NCBI RefSeq assembly: GCF_009727955.1
Contig: NZ_WOBR01000004.1
Span: forward strand, 807,724 to 871,723
Reading direction: 5' to 3'
Source: Aliivibrio fischeri
GTDB taxonomy: Bacteria > Pseudomonadota > Gammaproteobacteria > Enterobacterales > Vibrionaceae
DNA length: 64,000 nucleotides
A model generated the notes under the pieces. It was not told the origin of the DNA. It did not search any database and saw only the letters and a list, made by a program, of their open reading frames with translations. Both the position numbers and the translations under genes were made by a program. Positions 55,145-63,617 of this stretch are shown piece after piece (the stretch's first letter is position 1; every line of letters begins with the position of its first letter).

Positions 55145-56050
55145 TTATGCGATTTCTTTAAACTTCATGAGCAATGTTTTCTGCTCTTCGGTTAAATTTG
55201 TTGGTGTTGCTACGGTAATTTCAACTAATAAATCACCCGTTACACCTTTACGGCTTTTCACACCTTTTTCTTTCATGCGGAATTTACGACCGTTTTGTGT
55301 TCCTGCTGGTACTTTCAGTTTAAAACGACTCTCTAAAGTCTGAATTTCAACTTCACCACCTAAAGCTGCAGTAACAAAATCCGTTGTCACAGGACAAATT
55401 AAATCATTTCCATCACGTTTTAATGTTGCGTGTGGTCGAGTATTAATTTGGATCAGTAGATCCCCAGCAGGACCACCATTAATACCGGATTCACCTTTAC
55501 CCGCAAAACGGATCTTTTCACCGTCTTCAATACCTGCTGGTACTTTTACATTGATCTTTTTATTTACGCCATTCACTGGCAGCTCAATGATTTGCTCACA
55601 ACCTTTAATTGCATCAGCAAAATCAACAGTCAGGTTAAACTGACGATCTTGTCCTTTTTGTGCTCGTGGTTGACGGTGTTGAGAGAACATATCCTCAAAT
55701 CCACCACTGCCAAAACCGCCACGCGAACGGCCACCAAAGGCACTACCAAAAATATCTTCAAATCCACCAAAACCTTGGCTCTGACCGCCTCCAAAACCAC
55801 CACCGAAGCCGCCGTTACCGCCATTTTGGAATGCTGCATGACCAAAGTCATCATACTGACCACGCTTATCTGGATCAGTTAATACTTCGTATGCTTCTTT
55901 AATTTCTTTAAACTTATCAGCGGCTTGTGCATCACCTTGATTTTTATCTGGGTGGTATTTCATCGCAAGACGTTTATATGCTTTTTTAATCTCTTTTTCT
56001 GTGCTGCTTTTAGAAACACCAAGGACTTCATAATAATCACGTTTAGACAT
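55145..56050 (-). CDS. DnaJ-class co-chaperone lacking the zinc-finger domain
   Basis: A 301-residue Hsp40. The J domain (1-70) is highly DnaJ-like with the HPD tripeptide at 33-35. A Gly/Phe-rich region (about 76-120) is followed directly by the C-terminal substrate-binding domains; the four CxxCxGxG repeats of DnaJ are absent. That is the layout of CbpA-type class II co-chaperones. However, the N-terminus looks closer to DnaJ itself. It should stimulate DnaK ATPase. It lies between the ABC ATPase gene (122-bp gap) and the outer-membrane barrel gene (38-bp gap), all on the minus strand. Confidence 0.87.
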   Translation of the reverse strand: MSKRDYYEVLGVSKSSTEKEIKKAYKRLAMKYHPDKNQGDAQAADKFKEIKEAYEVLTDPDKRGQYDDFGHAAFQNGGNGGFGGGFGGGQSQGFGGFEDIFGSAFGGRSRGGFGSGGFEDMFSQHRQPRAQKGQDRQFNLTVDFADAIKGCEQIIELPVNGVNKKINVKVPAGIEDGEKIRFAGKGESGINGGPAGDLLIQINTRPHATLKRDGNDLICPVTTDFVTAALGGEVEIQTLESRFKLKVPAGTQNGRKFRMKEKGVKSRKGVTGDLLVEITVATPTNLTEEQKTLLMKFKEIA

Positions 56051-56172
56051 GACTTAACCTCGTCAATGAATAGAATCAGACGTAAGAACAAACTCTTACG
56101 TCTTTCTTTAATAAAAACTAATCATTGGAGTTTATGTACTATCAGATTTAGGTCAAGATCTATCTCACATTA

Positions 56173-56856
56173 TTATTGTTGTTTATCTTCTTTTAATTGG
56201 CCATCTTCAAACACGATGATTCTTTTGGCCCTTTCAAATACGCGAGAATCATGAGTAGAAAAAATAAACGTTGTATTCTCTTCTTGGTTTAGCGCTTCCA
56301 TAATATCTAACAGCTCTGCGGTGCTCTTTGCATCTAAATTTGCCGTTGGTTCATCTGCCATAATAAAACGAGGTCGTGGAGCTAATGCTCTGGCCACCGC
56401 TACTCGTTGTTGTTGGCCGCCAGATAATTGAGCTGGTCGCTTGTGCTGTTGATCTTCTAGTCCAACTCGCTTTAATAATTGCTGTGCTCGTAATTTACAT
56501 TCAGACTCTTCGTGACCCTGTAACAGCATAACAAACTCAACATTCTCTAAAGCGGTTAAAACAGGTAATAAGCTGTAGTCTTGAAAGATAAAGCCTATGT
56601 TGTCTCGTCGAAACTCAATCAGCTGCTTTTCATCCATTTCGGTTAATTCATGATTATCAATACTCACTTTTCCTGACGTTACGGCATCAATACCGCCAAG
56701 CATATTAAGTAAGGTGGTTTTTCCTGAACCTGATGGACCAATAACAGCAACAAACTCCCCCTGCTCAATAGTAAGATCAAGATGATCAACGGCGTGCACT
56801 GGAAACTCTGTATCTTGATTGTATGTTTTGCATAATTGCTTAATTTGAATTGTCAT
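56173..56856 (-). CDS. ABC transporter ATPase, LolD/MacB-type
   Basis: A 227-residue ATPase. Walker A GPSGSGKT is at 40-47, the signature LSGGQQQRVAVARAL near 142-156 and Walker B FIMADEP just after. The short length and sequence type match ATPases that power FtsX-like permeases (LolD, MacB, BceA). It follows the two permease genes after 9 bp and so belongs to one operon with them. Confidence 0.92.
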   Translation of the reverse strand: MTIQIKQLCKTYNQDTEFPVHAVDHLDLTIEQGEFVAVIGPSGSGKTTLLNMLGGIDAVTSGKVSIDNHELTEMDEKQLIEFRRDNIGFIFQDYSLLPVLTALENVEFVMLLQGHEESECKLRAQQLLKRVGLEDQQHKRPAQLSGGQQQRVAVARALAPRPRFIMADEPTANLDAKSTAELLDIMEALNQEENTTFIFSTHDSRVFERAKRIIVFEDGQLKEDKQQ

Positions 56857-56865
56857 ACACTCACC

Positions 56866-58083
56866 TTATTGCTTTTCTGCCATTGCTTGAACAGGATTCT
56901 TTTTAATGATCTGGTGCGCTGGATATAACCCCGCACACACGCTAACAAAGAAGACCATAATGAATACCACTGCGTATTGATGCCATGAAATACTAGGATA
57001 AAGTACCGAATCAATACCAAATGCATTAAGGCCTTGTGCCATGGACTCTAGTGGAATACCAGTATGCTTGAACACCGCTATGCATAATATAGACAGCAGT
57101 ACTCCTATCCCTCCTCCTAATAACCCTAGGAATCCAGACTCCAAAATAATTAGATAACGAATCCGATCTTTCTTCATGCCAACGGCCATCAGAACACCAA
57201 ACTCTCGAGTGCGCTCAAACACGGACATCAATAAAATATTAATGATCCCAAAGCCCATTGCGACAATAAAAATGACTAAGATAACTTGATTTCCAGCGTT
57301 CATCGAACTCATCATCGTTGACAAAATAGGCTGTAATTGCAGCCAATCTTGCACACTATTATCTGAATTTATGTTTGCTATTAATTGATGTCTAAACGCC
57401 TCTACTTTTGTATTGTCATTTAATAAAATCGCTATTTCATGATCTTGAAATACTTTTCCGACTTTCTGTAAATCTGCTTTACGAACGTAGGTGTTGGCAT
57501 CATCAAACGTGCTCGACGATGTTTTAAATATGCCACTGACTCTAAACGCAGCTCCGGTAACTTCGCCTGTCGTATCACTAAAAGTAAGCACGACTTTAGA
57601 ACCCACGCGCAGTTTTAATCGCTCTGCGGTTTTTTGTGATACTAAAATGGGATTTCGACCTGTTTCACTTAACCATTCACCATCAATGATATGCGTCGAT
57701 AACGGGGTTATTTTTTTCTCCATTTGAAGATTGATACCATTTATCTTTATGCCTCTGGTACTTCGTGCTGACGCTATCATGCCATTGACTAAAGTACGAC
57801 TTGACCATGCTTTCACTTCTGAGGAGTCATTTAATAGCTGCGTGATTTCCTTTTCTTCATCAATAACAAGATTGATATCCGGATTTAACGCATAATTCTT
57901 TTGATGAATTTGAATATGGCTGGTCTGCCACTGAATGGTATTTTTCACCATATTATCAATAAAGCCAGACATGAAACCCATCATTAAAATCACGCCTACG
58001 ACACCGAAGATCATAGCGCCTAACATAATTGAGGTTCTCATTTTATTGCGCCACACATTACGCCACGCTAATTTAAGTAGCAT
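56866..58083 (-). CDS. ABC transporter permease, FtsX-like (second)
   Basis: A 405-residue inner-membrane protein with the four-TM MacB/FtsX layout: TM1 near 20-42, a large periplasmic domain (about 50-265), and three TM segments at about 270-290, 325-345 and 368-390. FERTREFGVLMAVGMKK is the cytoplasmic coupling motif shared with LolC/LolE. It begins 11 bases before the stop of the upstream permease gene, so the two are coupled. Together they could form a heterodimeric permease as LolCE does. Confidence 0.88.
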   Translation of the reverse strand: MLLKLAWRNVWRNKMRTSIMLGAMIFGVVGVILMMGFMSGFIDNMVKNTIQWQTSHIQIHQKNYALNPDINLVIDEEKEITQLLNDSSEVKAWSSRTLVNGMIASARSTRGIKINGINLQMEKKITPLSTHIIDGEWLSETGRNPILVSQKTAERLKLRVGSKVVLTFSDTTGEVTGAAFRVSGIFKTSSSTFDDANTYVRKADLQKVGKVFQDHEIAILLNDNTKVEAFRHQLIANINSDNSVQDWLQLQPILSTMMSSMNAGNQVILVIFIVAMGFGIINILLMSVFERTREFGVLMAVGMKKDRIRYLIILESGFLGLLGGGIGVLLSILCIAVFKHTGIPLESMAQGLNAFGIDSVLYPSISWHQYAVVFIMVFFVSVCAGLYPAHQIIKKNPVQAMAEKQ

Positions 58084-59311
58084 GCGAACCTCCTTTTAAT
58101 GCAGTAACAATATCGAGGTGATAAACACGCCATAATGGATATATTAGGCATAAAAGAAGTAAGCCTGTAACAATCAACATTTGGTTTATAAAAAGCCGCC
58201 CACTGATTAATACTGGAATAACAGGATCGTACCCCATTTCAAGCATCGCTTTAGCGGTGTCACCCGTTAATGTAATTGGATTGATATAGAGATAACCAAG
58301 TACCGGAATAGCGATAACTAAGCCTAAAAGAATACCTAATAAGCCAATAAAGAAAGATTCAATCACTAACAGTTTTAATAATCGAAACCGAACCATTCCC
58401 GTCGCTAACATCACACCAAATTCACGTTGTCTTTCAAGAGTCATCATTAATAATGTGGCGAACAAACCAAAACCCACAATGCCATATAAGATGTACATCA
58501 TGATGATACCGCTCACTCTATCGATTTGAATTTGCTGCTCCATTTCAGGGCTGAGATCATTCCATGGACGTACAGACACTGCTTGCCCATATCCTTTTTG
58601 TAATTGCTCAACCGTTTGTGGTAGCAAAGAAAAATCACGTGTATGTAATACCCATGACGTTACTTGATTCTCGGTACTAAAGAGCTGCACCGCTTCTTGA
58701 ATCGGAAGGTAGATTAATTGGTTATTTAGATCTGGCATCGGAAAGTGAACAATGCCTTTTATTACGTATAAGCCTGCTGCAGTCTGCCCTCGATAACCTT
58801 GCCCATAGAGAACAATGTCATCCCCTACATTTAACTGAAAATATCTTGCCAGTCCTTCTGATAACAATACCGATTTATCCGTTGCGGTAAAATAAGCTCC
58901 TTGCACCACTTTATCAGCCAAAGATGAATAGGTATTTTCAGGTTGAGGATCGACACCAACAACCAATACACCTTTGGACTTATCTTTTGCTGCCGCAAGT
59001 GAAAACGTTTCAATTCGAGGTAAGGTAAATTGGATATTAAGTTGTTGCTTAGTGGGAGCGATGAAGTCGTCACTCATTGGCAACAAATCATCAATACTTT
59101 GCGTTTCTTTGAATTCGGGATTTTGCAGTTGAATAAGCCCAGTTGATAAACGTGCGGCATTCTCGATATTTGCTGTATAGCTCCCTTCTTGAATGCTACG
59201 CATCAACAACGAAAGTAATAAGGCCAAGGCTAATGCAGAGGCCGTTAATATCGTTCTTCTTTTCTGTCGCCATAGGTTTCGCCAAGCTAATTTAATAAGC
59301 ATATTCAGCAC
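58073..59311 (-). CDS. ABC transporter permease, FtsX-like (first)
   Basis: A 412-residue FtsX/LolC-like permease: TM1 about 17-40, periplasmic domain to about 270, then three TM segments; LERQREFGVMLATGMV is the coupling-helix motif. Sequence similarity to the second permease is modest, as between LolC and LolE. It starts 6 bp after the LolA-like gene ends. The substrate is unknown; a lipid-linked or lipoprotein cargo is plausible because of the LolA-like protein. Confidence 0.88.
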   Translation of the reverse strand: MLNMLIKLAWRNLWRQKRRTILTASALALALLLSLLMRSIQEGSYTANIENAARLSTGLIQLQNPEFKETQSIDDLLPMSDDFIAPTKQQLNIQFTLPRIETFSLAAAKDKSKGVLVVGVDPQPENTYSSLADKVVQGAYFTATDKSVLLSEGLARYFQLNVGDDIVLYGQGYRGQTAAGLYVIKGIVHFPMPDLNNQLIYLPIQEAVQLFSTENQVTSWVLHTRDFSLLPQTVEQLQKGYGQAVSVRPWNDLSPEMEQQIQIDRVSGIIMMYILYGIVGFGLFATLLMMTLERQREFGVMLATGMVRFRLLKLLVIESFFIGLLGILLGLVIAIPVLGYLYINPITLTGDTAKAMLEMGYDPVIPVLISGRLFINQMLIVTGLLLLCLIYPLWRVYHLDIVTALKGGSHAT

Positions 59312-59317
59312 CTATAG

Positions 59318-60094
59318 TTAGTATCGTAATGCCTTCATTTGCATTTGAGAGAAGAATTCATCATTGATTAAGAAGTTAAATTGCGCTTTATGGGTGATCA
59401 TTTCAGTTTTATTTTCAGGCTTATCAGCAGGGATCATGACCATTCTTGTTGCTATCATTCGATTGCCCATTTCTTGAATATCGTAAGTCGTCATCGTATT
59501 TACTAGCTCATCAAACTCATCATAAGACTCAACCTTACGTTGAATAAACGTTTTTTGAGATATCCAAAGACGAACTTTACTCCATACTACTGGTGCATCT
59601 GGTTTTGCGATGGCGTCAATTACCCATGTTTTATCACCATCAATGGTCTCTTCTTTTACAAACTTATGATCATAATCCACGACGATCGAAGACTGGTTAA
59701 TCAAGTCATCATTGGTGAAATCTGATCCCATCCAAGATTGCCCAAGCATCGATGGGGCTATTTTAATCACTCGTTCAATGCTAGGTATCCAGCTCCACAT
59801 CTCTTTATCACGCTTAAGAGAAGCATTCCCTTTATCTTTGGCCGGGCCTGTGATTAATACTAAAGAAAGGTTTTGCTCTTTCGTCCAACTCTTCATACTC
59901 ATACTACGAGTCCAATCGGGACGAATTATATTCATCGTAATTTCTGAATAACTCGATTTACCACGCATTTGTTCGTCAGACTTTGTTACTACTTTATCCG
60001 CCGACATTGGTTCTGCTGCGAACACATGCCCAACCACACCAATAAAAGCAAAAAAAAGTACGATTTTTATAATTAATTTAATTTTCTTTTTCAT
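59318..60094 (-). CDS. LolA-like outer-membrane lipoprotein-sorting protein
   Basis: A 258-residue exported protein: signal peptide about 1-26 (cleavage after VFA). The mature part matches the LolA_like (outer membrane lipoprotein-sorting) pattern, with SYSEITMNIIRPDWTRSM, KDKGNASLKRDKEMWSW and LGQSWMGSDFTNDDL. It is larger than classical LolA (about 200). It is the first gene of the ABC operon, presumably the periplasmic carrier passing cargo from permeases to the outer-membrane barrel; this route is inferred from gene order. Confidence 0.85.
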   Translation of the reverse strand: MKKKIKLIIKIVLFFAFIGVVGHVFAAEPMSADKVVTKSDEQMRGKSSYSEITMNIIRPDWTRSMSMKSWTKEQNLSLVLITGPAKDKGNASLKRDKEMWSWIPSIERVIKIAPSMLGQSWMGSDFTNDDLINQSSIVVDYDHKFVKEETIDGDKTWVIDAIAKPDAPVVWSKVRLWISQKTFIQRKVESYDEFDELVNTMTTYDIQEMGNRMIATRMVMIPADKPENKTEMITHKAQFNFLINDEFFSQMQMKALRY

Positions 60095-60206
60095 AATACA
60101 CCCCAGCCATGATGCCTCGTTTATGAAACAATTTTAAATTAATTTAAGTGGTTAATTCGTGAGCTGTTAGACGAATCAGAGCTAATAATGTCAGAGTAAT
60201 GTAAAT

Positions 60207-60674
60207 TCAAAACCAACGGTTAACTTGCTCTGCATACAATTTGAATTCATCACCAAATATTTTTACCAACGCTCTTTCTTCTGGCTCAATTTGATAACGA
60301 TTCATATAGGTAACAAACAAAAGAGCACTGACCAAACCTAGCGGATTTTGAGTGTAAATAACTGAACTTATTAATATTAATAAAAAGCCAAGGTACATAG
60401 GGTTACGTGTGTATTGATAGATACCTGAATCGACAAGAGATGAGCTGTTTTCTGGCTTTAAAGGGTTAACGGTTGTTTGAGCACGTTTAAATTCTCGAAC
60501 ACCTGATAATGAAATCACAGCACCAAGAACGACAAACATAATGCTCAATGTTACCGTCAGTGTTGGTATATAAAAAATTTGGAAAGGAAGTAACCTATCA
60601 AAGAGAAAAACGGTTCCCATTAATAGCAACATAACAAGAGGTGGCGGTACTTTTAACTCAAGCTTGGAACACAT
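60207..60674 (-). CDS. Membrane-bound methyltransferase (isoprenylcysteine/PEMT-like)
   Basis: A 155-residue integral membrane protein with about four hydrophobic segments. The C-terminal motif GIYQYTRNPMYLGFLLI (about 87-103) followed by EPEERALVKIFGDEF is the SAM-binding signature of the ICMT/PEMT-like family. The bacterial substrate is unknown. It is on the same strand as, and 112 bp upstream of, the LolA-like gene, but separate transcription is likely. Confidence 0.85.
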   Translation of the reverse strand: MCSKLELKVPPPLVMLLLMGTVFLFDRLLPFQIFYIPTLTVTLSIMFVVLGAVISLSGVREFKRAQTTVNPLKPENSSSLVDSGIYQYTRNPMYLGFLLILISSVIYTQNPLGLVSALLFVTYMNRYQIEPEERALVKIFGDEFKLYAEQVNRWF

Positions 60675-60785
60675 TATTTATCCTTAAATATAACCGATTA
60701 AATCCGTATAACCGTTTATTATTACTTTTTATCAATGCTTTCTAACATAAGAATAGCACTTCTCATCACTTTCAGGATAAAACCA

Positions 60786-61145
60786 TCATTCTTTTTTGTC
60801 CGTTAGTTGAGAAGGCCATGAGTAATGATTAATATCATTCACTAAATTTTGCCATAATAAAGTGCGCTGTAATGGGTTATTTGGTAATGCTGGCACGTTT
60901 GATGCCCCACCCGACCAAAACGACAACTTTGGCTCATTCGTTCCTAACGATACCACTAAAGCACTTAGTGGCGGTGCTCCATTTTGAGACAAAATTACAT
61001 TTAACTCATTTAAAACCTTTTCCCAAGAGTGTGGAGAATACCATTCATTTGTGTGCTGTTTATAGTCACTTGATAAGTCGGCATAAGTCTTCGGCTTACC
61101 CCATAGACACAATATTTTATAGATGATGTTTACATCTGCGCTCAT
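60786..61145 (-). CDS. Protein of unknown function (119 aa)
   Basis: A 119-residue soluble protein with no recognised family, containing WSPQ-like aromatic positions (NEWYSPHSWEKVLNEL) and LSFWSGGASNVP. No signal peptide or membrane segment. The start at 61145 follows GGAAAGAAG at proper spacing; an upstream ATG at 61157 would put that Shine-Dalgarno inside the frame. It is divergent from yajD. Confidence 0.68.
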   Translation of the reverse strand: MSADVNIIYKILCLWGKPKTYADLSSDYKQHTNEWYSPHSWEKVLNELNVILSQNGAPPLSALVVSLGTNEPKLSFWSGGASNVPALPNNPLQRTLLWQNLVNDINHYSWPSQLTDKKE

Positions 61146-61382
61146 GCTTCTTTCCATCTCAAAAATGATAACTCAATGAAGTTAACCTGTACGAGTTCAA
61201 ATGCAATAGCATTGCTCTATTTCTTCGGCGCTAGATCGCAACAAATGTGATCTGAAATCTTTGATTTATTCAAAATTAATACCTTTATTGACCATTCTAT
61301 GTTTAGATGTGTATAGGTTATACATTTAGTTATTTTTTAAGTACAACGTTCAAAATTGAATGGTTAAAAGGATACAAGAATC

Positions 61383-61727
61383 ATGTCATCTGATTTTTAT
61401 GGCACTAGTGCCGCTTACGCTCGCCAAGAAAGTGGTTATCGTGAAAAAGCACTAAAATTATACCCTTGGGTTTGTGGCAATTGTGCTCGTGAATTTGTTT
61501 ATTCAAATCTTCGTGAATTAACGGTTCACCATAAAGATCACGATCATACTAATAACCCAAGTGACGGCAGCAACTGGGAATTACTGTGTCTTTTCTGCCA
61601 TGATCATGAACACTCTAAATACACTGAACATGATCAATACGGCACTGAAATTAGAGCTGGTGAAGATGACCATAAAGCAGCAACACACAATCCATTTGCT
61701 GATCTAAAAGCAATGATGAAAAAATAA
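61383..61727 (+). CDS. yajD: YajD, HNH nuclease family protein
   Basis: A 114-residue protein matching E. coli YajD (115 aa). The HNH fold is seen as VCGNCAREF (first CxxC), LTVHHKDHDHTNNPSDGSN (catalytic His and Asn) and LLCLFCHDHEH (second CxxC). These proteins are predicted metal-dependent nucleases; the E. coli role is unassigned. AAAAGGATACAAGAATC precedes the ATG. Confidence 0.92.
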   Translation: MSSDFYGTSAAYARQESGYREKALKLYPWVCGNCAREFVYSNLRELTVHHKDHDHTNNPSDGSNWELLCLFCHDHEHSKYTEHDQYGTEIRAGEDDHKAATHNPFADLKAMMKK

Positions 61728-61739
61728 TAATTAAAAATA

Positions 61740-61764
61740 ATGGCCTTTAACTAATAAAGGCCAT
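61740..61764 (+). terminator. Hairpin after yajD
   Basis: TGGCCTTTA pairs with TAAAGGCCA around a 5-base loop. The following sequence (TATTAAATTTGG) is only modestly T-rich, so termination may be weak. Confidence 0.6.
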
Positions 61765-61787
61765 ATTAAATTTGGCTAGTTGTAAGA

Positions 61788-62705
61788 ATGAAGATCGAAA
61801 ACAGTCCTGTAACACAGCATGACTTTAATGGTACGCGCTTTTATCTAAAACGTGATGACCTACTCCACCCTCAGTTCTCGGGTAACAAAGCTCGAAAATT
61901 CATGGGGCTGCTAGAGAGTGAATTCCAAAACATAAAAACCATCATTGGCTATGGTTCTCCGCAAGCGAACTCCTTATATTCGATGGCCGCTCTGGCTAAA
62001 TTGAAACAGTGGCATCTTCATTTTTATGTGGATCATATCCCGTCCTATTTAAAAGAAAATCCAATTGGTAATTATCGAGCGGCTTTAGAATTAGGCGCTA
62101 AGATCATTCCTCTAAATAAGTTAGAACACGCCAAAGACGACGATGGTTCTACTACTTCATCTGCTGAATACATTTGTAAGATACGACAACCAAAAGAAGA
62201 TGAAATTTATATTCCTGAAGGTGGTCGTTGTCGTTTAGCTGAAAGTGGTGTCCAGAAGCTAGCAGAAGAAGTATTAGCTTGGAAAAAAGAAGCAAATATA
62301 GAGCACCTAACTGTCGCATTACCATCAGGAACAGGAACCACCGCACTATTTTTACATAAACACTTAAAACCTCACGACGTTAAGGTTATTACGTGTTCTT
62401 GTGTTGGTGGCGATGAGTATCTTGAAAAACAATTTTATCAATTAGGTGAAACCGATTTCCCTAAAGTTCTGACCCCAGAGAAAAAACACCATTTTGGTAA
62501 ACTATATCGAGAAAACTACGAGATCTGGAAAGAGCTATACCAACAAACTCAAGTTGAATTCGAGCTATTGTATGACCCTCTCATGTGGCGCTGTTTAACT
62601 GACTGGCTACCTAAAAATACTGACCAGACCTTAATGTATATTCACCAAGGTGGATTACTTGGGAATGAAAGTATGCTTCCAAGATACAAACGAAAGTTTG
62701 ACTAA
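61788..62705 (+). CDS. PLP-dependent ACC deaminase/D-cysteine desulfhydrase-like enzyme
   Basis: A 305-residue fold-type II PLP enzyme. The PLP lysine lies in FSGNKARKF (about 30-38), preceded by YLKRDDLLHP; a glycine-rich phosphate-binding loop is seen as LPSGTGTTAL near 178-187. The pattern is that of the 1-aminocyclopropane-1-carboxylate deaminase/D-cysteine desulfhydrase group. Activity cannot be decided by eye; in bacteria without ACC use, D-cysteine or related amino acids are more likely substrates. The ATG at 61788 lacks a strong Shine-Dalgarno. Confidence 0.82.
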   Translation: MKIENSPVTQHDFNGTRFYLKRDDLLHPQFSGNKARKFMGLLESEFQNIKTIIGYGSPQANSLYSMAALAKLKQWHLHFYVDHIPSYLKENPIGNYRAALELGAKIIPLNKLEHAKDDDGSTTSSAEYICKIRQPKEDEIYIPEGGRCRLAESGVQKLAEEVLAWKKEANIEHLTVALPSGTGTTALFLHKHLKPHDVKVITCSCVGGDEYLEKQFYQLGETDFPKVLTPEKKHHFGKLYRENYEIWKELYQQTQVEFELLYDPLMWRCLTDWLPKNTDQTLMYIHQGGLLGNESMLPRYKRKFD

Positions 62706-62755
62706 TTTTAATATTAATATATATAGCTGTATAAAAATTATCTTTAGGACTTCTG

Positions 62756-63607
62756 ATGAAAATCAAACCATTTCTATTTGGCCTTATTGTTTTAGCAAAC
62801 AATGCAATTGCGGGCTCTCTTACTCAAAATATTGAAGCTATCGAACTATCAAGCGGAGGTTACATTGGTGTTTCAGTACTGAATACAGAAACAAACAAGA
62901 CATGGGCATATAAAGGCGACCAACGCTTTCCTATGATGAGTACATTTAAAACCCTTGCCTGTGCAAAAATGCTTTACGATTCAAGTGTCGGTGGCATTGA
63001 TAAATACAAAACCACCTCTATAACTAAAGAACAAATCATACCTTGGTCACCCATTACAGAACCTTTAATCGGCAATATGATTACGACTCAAAAAGCGTGT
63101 GAAGCAACCATGCTAATGAGTGATAATACTGCTGCGAATATTGTTCTAAATGAAATTGGTGGGCCAAGTTCTTTAACGCAATTCTTGCGTGCTATGGGTG
63201 ATACAAAAACTCGCCTTGATCGCATTGAACCAGAATTAAATGAATCTAAAAATGGCGATAAACGAGATACAACAACACCCGTTGCTATGTCGCAAACACT
63301 CAACGCTTTGTTATTTGGAAACACTTTAAACTCACAGGATGAACAAACATTAAAATCTTGGATGATGAACAACAAAGTGTCTGATCCACTACTGCGCTCT
63401 ATTTTACCTAATGACTGGTCTATTGCTGATCGCTCAGGTGCTGGTGGTTTTGGTTCTCGTGGTATCACTGCCGCTATCTGGAACGACAAACACCAACCTA
63501 TAATCATTAGTATTTACTTAACTCAAACAAAGCTTGATATGGCTGAACGTAATCAAGTTATTGTTGAAGTTGGTAATGCTATTTTCAAAGAATTTAAAAT
63601 TAATTAA
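62756..63607 (+). CDS. Class A beta-lactamase, CARB/PSE-like
   Basis: A 283-residue periplasmic serine beta-lactamase. Signal peptide about 1-19 (cleavage after AIA). Catalytic motifs: STFK with nucleophile S62 and K65, SDN at 122-124, E158 in EPELN (Ambler E166), and RSG at 226-228 in place of the usual KTG. RSG/RTG at this site is the hallmark of carbenicillin-hydrolysing CARB/PSE enzymes, which are chromosomal in several vibrios. It is not flanked by integron or transposon sequence here, so it appears to be a resident gene. AGGACTTCTG provides the ribosome-binding site. Confidence 0.93.
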   Translation: MKIKPFLFGLIVLANNAIAGSLTQNIEAIELSSGGYIGVSVLNTETNKTWAYKGDQRFPMMSTFKTLACAKMLYDSSVGGIDKYKTTSITKEQIIPWSPITEPLIGNMITTQKACEATMLMSDNTAANIVLNEIGGPSSLTQFLRAMGDTKTRLDRIEPELNESKNGDKRDTTTPVAMSQTLNALLFGNTLNSQDEQTLKSWMMNNKVSDPLLRSILPNDWSIADRSGAGGFGSRGITAAIWNDKHQPIIISIYLTQTKLDMAERNQVIVEVGNAIFKEFKIN

Positions 63608-63617
63608 GAACAAAATT

